A stretch of 50,302 bases of DNA from Nemertoderma westbladi. Taxonomy: Eukaryota > Xenacoelomorpha > Nemertodermatida > Nemertodermatidae. The notes under the pieces are model-generated. The model searched no databases and was not told the DNA's origin. It saw only the letters and a list, made by a program, of their open reading frames with translations. Positions 43,830 through 50,302 of this stretch are shown in pieces (position 1 is the stretch's first letter; each line of letters begins with the position of its first letter). Made by a program: the position numbers and the translations under genes. The stretch lies in contig JAUCBJ010001485.1 of assembly GCA_032718475.1 (NCBI GenBank), positions 1-50,302 of the forward strand. The letters run 5' to 3'.

Positions 43830-44180
43830 TCGTACTCTAGAGGGTTCCCACCTTCACCACGAGGCACAGAAGTGGAACCAATTGGAGGTCGAATTGGCCA
43901 TATTTACACCTCTAATCATGTCGGCGTTTGGGGGACTGTCACCTACCTTGAGCATTCTTTGAGCATTTCTCAATGCTATCATGGATCCCCAGGCAGTTGA
44001 GTTTCTCCCTGCTCTGTGTAGCGCTGATGTGCCTGCGTGGGTCCCGTTATTCTCGAAGGCGGCCTATCCATGGGCTTGGGGGAGACCTTATTACAGCTCG
44101 CAATTGCCGAGGTGGTTTCCAGTGGTTACAGATGCATGACTTCCAGGTGCTTACTGGTGCATTACTTCCTGTTACAAATG
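43830..44180 (+). pseudogene. Decayed SRCR-like domain
   Basis: Pieces in three + frames follow the order of a scavenger-receptor cysteine-rich domain. GGRIGHIYTSNHVGVWGTV (about 43880-43940) fits the G-R-[VI]-E-[VI]...WGTVC opening. PQAVEFLPALCSADVPAWV (about 43989-44045) fits the lGf.ga part. GPVILEGGLSMGLGETLLQ (about 44038-44095) fits the GPI.L..V.C.G.E..L..C part. Most of the expected cysteines are gone and at least two frameshifts are needed. It lies 0.35 kb after the last CUB exon in the same orientation. It could be a decayed exon of the host gene or of a paralogue; sequencing errors could also cause the breaks. Confidence 0.35.
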
Positions 44181-44221
44181 ACACTTCTGGCAGAACTCAA
44201 CACAATGACTAAATTCAACTG

Positions 44222-44985
44222 AAAGATATAGGGAGGACAGACTCCCGCAAACAAAAGGTAAAATGACTATTACAAGCTTTCTGTCTCTAATAGAGGCCTT
44301 CGTCAGGTAAGCATTATTACGATATTTACTGTAACAGCAGAGCACGACAGGCAGGCTAAGTAGAGCCAATTATTTTGAATAAACAGCCAAAAAGAGGTAC
44401 TAAAGATTATACAAATTCATCAACTCATAAAGAGCACAAAGTAAGGTGTAGGACAAAAATTAACCATTAAATATAATTACAGGCCTTCAAGCAGGTAAGA
44501 TAGTAAACCCATCATATTAGATGTAGCACCAAAAATTATATATTGAATATAAATCTCCACTTATAGACATAAGATTAATTACAGACATACAGTAGGCAAT
44601 TACATCCGACTCACAACGTTCAAAGTTAAATTTTTGGTGCTACATCTAAAATGATGGATTAATAACTTACCTGCTTTAGGGGCTGTAATTATATTTAATG
44701 GTTAATTTTTGTCAAAAACCTTACTTTGTGCTCTTTATGAGTTGATGAATTTGTATAATCTTTAGTACCTCTTTTTGGCGGTTTATTCAAAATAATTGGC
44801 TCTACTTAGTCTGCCTATCGTGCTACTGCTGTTACAGTAAATATACTATAAAAATATATATACAGTACTATATGCAAATATACTTACCTAACTAACAAAG
44901 GCCTATTAGAGGCAGAAAGCTTGTAATATCCTTTACCTTTAGTTTGGGTGAGTCTGCCTCTCTTTACATCTTTCTTTACCCTTCC
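44222..44985. mobile_element. Foldback element with arms of about 340 bp
   Basis: The left arm (44222-44545) and right arm (about 44625-44985) are inverted copies with scattered differences and small indels. GAAAGATATAGGGAGGACAG on the left faces the complement of CTCTCTTTACATCTTTC on the right. GAGGTACTAAAGATTATAC faces GTATAATCTTTAGTACCTC, and TTTTTGGTGCTACATCTAA closes the right inner end. About 80 bases separate the arms. No coding capacity and no clear target duplication were found. It fits a long-inverted-repeat MITE or foldback transposon. Confidence 0.85.
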
Positions 44986-47180
44986 CCCGCAATACCCCGA
45001 TGTTTTTTTCAATAAATTTAACTGGTTAAGTATTAATTTAATGTGCTACATAGATGAGAATTTATATATGCATTTTAATCATTATCAATTATTTTATTAA
45101 AAAATTTAAAAAAAAAATAAAAAAGTTATAAAGGCAAAATAATTATGTGCACTGTAAAATTACAGTGATAATTTAATATGTCTAGTAAATTACTACCATT
45201 GATTGAGCAAATGATATGGCACACCCTTCCGTTTTTAGGAATTACGTTATTTCAAACATATTGAAATCGTGCTCATGAGGTCTATCCAGTTTATGATAGT
45301 CTCTATTATTGGAATTATTTTTATTTGTTATTGACATAACTGCGATAAATTTAAATTCTACTGTATATATTACTCTTATATATATCTAATTGAAAATTAA
45401 TAAGTTTCAATGTTCTAGAATAATGTCGCCAGAGTATCATTAAAAAGATTAAATACTCTTGATATAGTATAACGAACTCATAAGATCTTAATACAAACTT
45501 TTTTTTAATATGTTCCAGAATAAAAAATATTTGTTCTAGATTATTTTTTTTATAAACAAATAGCTAATTAAGTTCTAGAACATATCAAAAAAAGAATTTA
45601 TAAAAACTAGCTAGTACAAAAAATTTGGTGGGGGGTGTACGCATACTGGCCCAGTACCCTGAGTCCTTTTCAGGCTCGTACTAATGACGACTCAAACTTT
45701 CTCTGATAGTAAATCTTTCCATTACCTATTGAAAGTAATCAAGGTTGAGGAATTTGTAATAGTTTAGTATATTCATTTAAATCATTAATATAGTCAAGTA
45801 GACAGTACCGACCACCGTTCAAATTGGGTATGACTGCAGTTTTTTTTGCTGAAAGTGTTAACTTGTATAAACCATTTGAAATTATGTTATATTTCACATA
45901 GTCCGCATTGAGCAATTTTTTCTAGAACACTATTTATCTTAACGACAGATGTTTTACATAGCAACAATAATGAATTAACACGCAGGGGTATATTTATCTA
46001 TTTAGACACTGGTCAATCATAAATAAGGAGAAACCAAGCTCGAGAAAATAAAAATGTAAGGAATAAGGATTATGTTTGCAGTTATGAGTTACAAATTTTG
46101 TAACATTGCAGTGTTATGGCAAACACTGTTACTGGTAGTGAACTTGTAATACATACAAGGCTCGGTGTGCAATTTGGAGCTCATCACTGTGGCCAAGTAA
46201 TGCACCGACATACCTGTCTGTCAGGAATATATGCTGTCAGCACCCTAACTCTCGCTAGACATGTATCCTCAAGAACTGGTGGAAAATATGTTGGAAATAT
46301 GTTAATTCGAATGTGGACTTTGTGGCCGACGCATTTATGGACAGAATGGCGCAGGTTTATCCTTTTCGAAGTACTGTAGCAGTGGTTACCCAAACTGAGA
46401 TGTTGTTTCTGTAAGGTGATGTCCGGTATTACCAGTGGACCGTGAAATGAAAGGTGAAGGAATGTCGATGAAACAACTTCTGCATTTGCAGTAATTACTT
46501 TTAGTTGAATGTTTGATAATATATTTATTTGCACAGTTATCACAGTCCTTGTTCGCACACTTGCAATAAAAATTGAAAGCCCTATTTACAAATTGCTCCC
46601 ACATCCAACCAAAGTTTGTAGGCTATAGTGGCGGCTGCCGGCTGCATATTATCTACAGCCGCTCTCCAGAATAATACTTGCGAGCCCGCTCTTCTTATAT
46701 TCATTCTTGACTGCTGCAGTTTCCTTTAATTCTAAATTTTACATCTGAAATAAATAATACTTTCATTATATTTTGTGCAAGATAATTCGCAATGCTAGGT
46801 TAGCTTTGCAGGAATTAAAAGTTCTAGGAATTCGAATAATATATCAATATCTGCATTATACAATAGTAAAAAAAGCCAATCAAACAGTCGGACTGAAGGC
46901 ATCTCTTCGAAGATAGGGAGGGCCTTTAGTCGCAATCAAAATTCATCCCTCTCCAGGGAAAAATCGACGCAAATAACAGCTGGTTACTCCCAAAAATAAA
47001 ACTGTAACCTGTTCTGTTGACTTTCGTTTATCTATTTGGTTAGAATAACGTGCCACTGTAACATGCTTCTGTCTCCCTCTTCAGTAGCTGCTACCCGAAG
47101 GTATGACTGGTGCTACTCGTATCCCAAGGTTTGTTCCCAGTAATTCAACAGGTACTCATTTTATCGACCCCAGTGAATGA
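44986..47180. other. AT-rich sequence with TTCTAGAA palindromes, no gene recognised
   Basis: Holds TTCTAGAA or TTCCAGAA at 45413, 45513, 45573 and 45920 and a near match at 45534. Open frames at 46116-46379 (+) and 46604-46184 (-) have no recognised motif, although the minus one contains a cysteine-rich stretch CKCANKDCDNC near 46560. A host exon here is possible but was not supported. Confidence 0.45.
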
Positions 47181-47184
47181 AAGA

Positions 47185-48135
47185 AGGTCGAGCAGAATGA
47201 GAACCAACCTGTTGAAACTTAGAAAGTCACTAAATATTGCTACAATGAACGCACGCACTCTAAAACTGCTTAGCAAACATTATTGCAGCTCTGGCAATGG
47301 AATATTACATCGACATCATTTGTATTCAAGAATATCAGATTAGTCATGAGCCATCAAGTATAATGAATGACATTTGAAATGGACGTTTATAACGTCCATC
47401 CACTTCCAGTCTGCAAATTCAGCAGAAAGCAATTCGGTCAAAGTTTCAATTGGTTGAGTATGAATTCTCCTAAGTCCATTTACACTTCTGACACTAAACC
47501 CCATCGAATATAAAAATTCCAGGATCATAAACTAATATAATGACATTTAACTGCGAGGCATACAGTAGTCAGCTCGTTCAACCTAATTTGTTCGGACCAG
47601 ACCAGACTGCATGAGCTCAGACTCAGTTTGAGAGCCAGTAAACTCAGGACAAGCAAGCGAATCAACTATGACTGGGAGAAACTCAGAACTGACAATGCAG
47701 TAAAGGAAGCTCACACAGTAAAAAGTTCAAAATCGCAAGAGAGAAGATGTTAAGATACTCCTACTCCAAAGTAAAAACTGAACAACCAACAGCCGAAAAC
47801 ATCAACAAGGTTGAGAAACAACCAGGCACCTGCCGAACTCCAAAGAAGTATTAAAAGCATGTCCAATTATAAAGCGAGTGGATTAGGTGAAATCCCTGAA
47901 GAGGTATGGAAAACCGGAGTGCTAAAAAGACCATTTTCGGATGATTGCAACCGGATGTTAAAAGGGGAAAATCCACCACCAATTTGGACTAAAGGTCAAC
48001 TAAAGCCTCTCCCCAAGAAAGGAGACCTCGGTATACCAACAAACTATCGTGGGATCTGTCTGCTTGTGGTAGCTGCCAAAATATACAATAAAATGATTCT
48101 ATATAGGATTAGGCCTCACATAGAGAATGTTGCTC
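47185..48135 (+). mobile_element. LINE with endonuclease and RT pieces, broken
   Basis: The + strand shows SLNIATMNARTLKLLSK (about 47230-47280), the opening of an apurinic-type endonuclease. After a frameshift, AMEYYIDIICIQEYQISHEP (about 47296-47355) carries the I-Q-E catalytic motif. A middle part has NYDWEKLRTDNAVKEAH-like sequence (about 47665-47715). The RT beginning follows in one frame (47811-48135): KASGLGEIPEEVWKTG, LKPLPKKGDLGIPTNYRGIC and AAKIYNKMILYRIRPHIE. It breaks off at about 48135, before the RT catalytic aspartates, so the 3' part is missing. It resembles the LINE at 120-1995/7003-7560 in the PKKG..y..RGI region and may belong to a related family. Confidence 0.8.
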
Positions 48136-48528
48136 TTTTATGTTGCGTTTTATTCACATTTTTTTTTATATAGGCCTATGTTATAAACAAATAAAGTTGA
48201 AAAAATATTTCTATCATAACAAAAAAAATCTGCCATATTTTAAAATAAATAAATAAAATCTGAAATATTAAAAAAAAAATACAATAATATTGTATAAATG
48301 TTGGGTAACGGCAATATGTTCCAGAACATTTATATGTATCAAAACTTAAAAATAGCTACATAAAAAGTATTATAAAATGATCAATAATGCTTGATAGGGC
48401 CGTGGTGATGGAGACGTTTTAAAATTCTTTTCCAACAACAATTGTAAAGCGAAAATACAAATCTTTTTAAATATAAGTATTATACAATATTCTATATATT
48501 AAATGGTGGTGTACATTAAGTATATTAC
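48136..48528. other. AT-rich sequence, no gene seen
   Basis: A-rich runs at 48220-48280 and a TTCCAGAA at 48319; nothing coding is supported. Confidence 0.5.
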
Positions 48529-48742
48529 CTTTAAAATTGACGTAACAACTTCGATAGAATCGGGTTCCCAAAATAGTTAGGTCTTCAAGCTCACCATCTC
48601 CCAAATCCAACGGAATCTTCAAATTTCCAGCTACTGTAATTCTTCGTATCGTGGCAATCTTGTTTCGCAAATGGCAAAAGTCCTTTCTCATATTGCTATC
48701 GCTGCATTTTTCTAGCGTTTCCAACTTTTGGATTTTTTGGAT
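48529..48742 (-). CDS. Candidate exon on the minus strand, unrecognised
   Basis: The open stretch is bounded by GATAG at its upstream side and by AAAG then GTAATA on its downstream side, which would be usable splice sites. It reads IQKIQKLETLEKCSDSNMRK at the start (heptad-like leucines), then KIATIRRITVAGNLKIP and LDLGDGELEDLTILGTRF, ending YRSCYVNFKG. The composition is that of real protein and unlike the AT-rich surroundings. No family is recognised. The putative acceptor lies in the arm of a hairpin (48739-48770), which could mean a transposon end instead of an exon border. Confidence 0.4.
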
Positions 48743-48771
48743 CTATCGCCTTACATAAGGCGGTAGATCCA
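48738..48771. repeat. Hairpin next to the candidate exon
   Basis: GGATCTATCGCCTTA and TAAGGCGGTAGATCC are inverted copies with one mismatch in 15, meeting with a 2-base loop (CA). Confidence 0.8.
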
Positions 48772-48867
48772 GATAAGGCAATCTTTCTCAAAACTAAATG
48801 TCACTATTAATCACAATATTTTTTAATTATTTTAGTCAAAGCACTCGTCGCCTCCAACTCTCTTTAA

Positions 48868-48980
48868 GGTCATTTTCATTGCCTAAATGTAACTTATTAC
48901 TGCAGTGTTTTGAATCATAATAAATTTTCATTGCCTAACTAAATATAACTTATTACTGCAATGTTTTGAATCATAAAAAC
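48868..48980 (+). repeat. Two-copy tandem repeat of about 57 bp
   Basis: TTTTCATTGCCTAA, AACTTATTACTGCA and GTTTTGAATCATAA occur twice in the same order, from about 48870 and 48927. Copies differ by a short insertion after CCTAA and single bases. Confidence 0.88.
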
Positions 48981-49390
48981 ATAATATTCTAGAATGTTTA
49001 ATGTTGTTGCTAACACATTCTCTACATAGATTAACATTTTTTTGGTAATTTTGTTATGATTTTATCCTCCAAACAAACGGCAATAAAAAAAATTGCTCAA
49101 CCTTTCCCAAAGTCTTTATAGCGAAAATGTATTGTTATAATGTTGAACAACATCATGAGCAAATAAAATTGCAGTCATACGCTGGAGAACGGTTCGTCAG
49201 TAAAATGTACCAAGCGTCTACTCGACTAATATATATGTGCATTGATAATATATTATTTATGTTTTACATATTTTTGTTGGATTTTAGCCGAAAGTATCAA
49301 ATTAATTAATAATCTGGAATAACTAAATCCACAGCAACAGTCTTTCTTCAGGGCTTTCCGGTTCTAATTGAATGAATGTTACATTTCTGA
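48981..49390. other. AT-rich sequence, no gene recognised
   Basis: A TTCTAGAA lies at 48987-48994. The 60-codon + frame at 49127 has no known motif. Confidence 0.45.
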
Positions 49391-49544
49391 ATGTCTAGGG
49401 ACCATTGGGACGTGCTGTCTCCATCTGTGGGGAATTCTGTACTACAATCGGCCGTCTGCGTCCTTACAGGTTCCCGCCCCTTTACATGTTCCAGTTCTTT
49501 GGAAATAGTCGTAAGGTTTCTCACATGGTATGTATCACTCTGTG

Positions 49545-49714
49545 AGTCACCACACACTCGGACATCACATGATACATACAATTCCATAAGGGGGCATCCA
49601 TCCATAAAGGACGTCCGAGTAAATTCCCGATTTTCAGACCCCCCCCCCCTCCCCTTGTCCAAGCTTGTCCGGTTTTTGCCACCCCCTCCCCCCCCGCAAC
49701 TTCGGACGTCCGAA
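49545..49714. repeat. C-rich core between two GGACGTCCG palindromes
   Basis: AAAGGACGTCCGAGT (49606-49620) and TTCGGACGTCCGAA (49701-49714) enclose a C-rich core (about 49639-49697) with two C runs. GGGGGCATCCATCCATAAAG just upstream recalls short dispersed repeats in other invertebrate genomes that pair a CATCCAT...ACGT motif with C runs. The family is not named here. Confidence 0.5.
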
Positions 49715-49745
49715 TTTTCAAGACAAAAAAGGTAACTGACAGCCA

Positions 49746-50078
49746 CTATATTTGCTGCAACTTCATATTATTATTAATTAAAATCAACTCAACTAGAACT
49801 CTACCACTCCTCCCGAATACGGACATCAGTTCATCTTCAGCTTCACCACCATCTTCCTCGAATCTCTGTACAACTTCATCTACATCTTCACCACATACAT
49901 CTACTACACCTCTACCATCTACTACATCATCCTCGATTCCATTAAATTCCTCATCTACATCTTCCTCGCACCATTGGAACACCTCCTCGGTTTCCTTCCT
50001 AGTTTCTTGGGGGGATGTGCAGCCATATGGCGCCCAACAGCTGTCTTGTTTGGTCAGTATTGCCCACAAACATCGCAT
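49746..50078 (-). CDS. Acidic open frame on the minus strand, unrecognised
   Basis: A 110-codon frame starts with ATG at 50078 (MRCLWAILTKQDSCWAPYG) and becomes strongly acidic: ETRKETEEVFQWCEEDVDEE, then VDVCGEDVDEVVQRFEEDGG. Upstream the frame may continue beyond the ATG. No catalytic motif is visible. The + strand of the acidic part is a CTTCATCTACATCTT-like pyrimidine pattern, so the frame could be a by-product of a simple repeat. It may also be the tail of a decayed transposase; neither is established. Confidence 0.3.
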   Translation of the reverse strand: MRCLWAILTKQDSCWAPYGCTSPQETRKETEEVFQWCEEDVDEEFNGIEDDVVDGRGVVDVCGEDVDEVVQRFEEDGGEAEDELMSVFGRSGRVLVELILINNNMKLQQI

Positions 50079-50302
50079 CGACAGTCATCTATCTTCTTGT
50101 CCATAGATGGACAATAACTGTCGAACGCCAACTGTGGAACGCCTATAAAGCACACGTTCACCTATCACTTAAGCACACGTACCCAATTTTGGATTGGAGA
50201 TTTTCTTGGCTTTAACATCGTCTACCGAGAACCATTTCAATGCCCTTGTTTGAATATTGAATTACGGCAGATGGCGGGACAGAGCATTGTGGGGGGATCT
50301 TT
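50079..50302. other. Window end, nothing recognised
   Basis: No supported gene, repeat or splice site was seen in the final bases. Confidence 0.5.

Noticed and set aside
46116-46604. Open frames on both strands, one with a cysteine-rich stretch
   Set aside because: The cysteine spacing fits no zinc-finger or extracellular module I recognise, and the borders do not give an exon in phase with the host gene.
1-50302. CRISPR array, tRNA or rRNA genes
   Set aside because: The tandem repeats have no unique spacers of even length, and no cloverleaf or rRNA core sequence was noticed on reading.

Overview
This is a window of nuclear DNA from an animal, most likely an aquatic invertebrate. The evidence is split extracellular-domain exons with GT-AG borders, very long introns, and retrotransposons of types common in marine invertebrates. 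Which phylum it is cannot be settled from the sequence. Most of the window is transposon DNA lying in the introns of one host gene on the + strand.

Host gene. Three exons join in phase: a fibronectin type II (FN2) domain at 7982-8176 (phase 1 to 1), the first half of a CUB domain at 18498-18670 (phase 1 to 0), and the second half of that CUB domain at 43331-43487 (phase 0 to 1). The introns are about 10.3 kb and 24.7 kb. A worn stretch at about 43830-44180 looks like a scavenger-receptor cysteine-rich (SRCR) domain, but it is broken by frameshifts. The product would be a secreted or membrane-bound multidomain extracellular protein; its two ends lie outside the window or were not found.

Left part (1-15.4 kb). 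A minus-strand LINE is split by a Ty3/Gypsy element inserted in the same orientation (about 2.0-7.0 kb). After the FN2 exon come a dimeric tandem repeat, a broken P-element/THAP-type transposase gene, and a ~2.0 kb tandem duplication of its THAP end. Copy 1 of the duplication carries a 1.54 kb piggyBac-like element with TTAA target duplication; copy 2 keeps the empty site.

Middle (18.7-33.3 kb). A complete BEL/Pao retrotransposon (18783-29696) has 693-bp LTRs with one visible difference, a 5-bp target duplication and an unbroken 2516-codon gag-pol frame. Just downstream is a short Gypsy-family element with 238-bp LTR-like repeats, whose single long frame runs from a gag-like part into integrase with no protease, reverse transcriptase or RNase H between them.

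Right part (33.3-50.3 kb). There are minisatellites, a broken minus-strand BEL/Pao gag-protease region with low-complexity N-terminal sequence (about 36.0-40.7 kb), a 5'-truncated CR1-like LINE, the last CUB exon, a long inverted-repeat (foldback) element, and a broken LINE with endonuclease and RT pieces. AT-rich sequence with several TTCTAGAA palindromes lies around these. No tRNA, rRNA or CRISPR array was seen.
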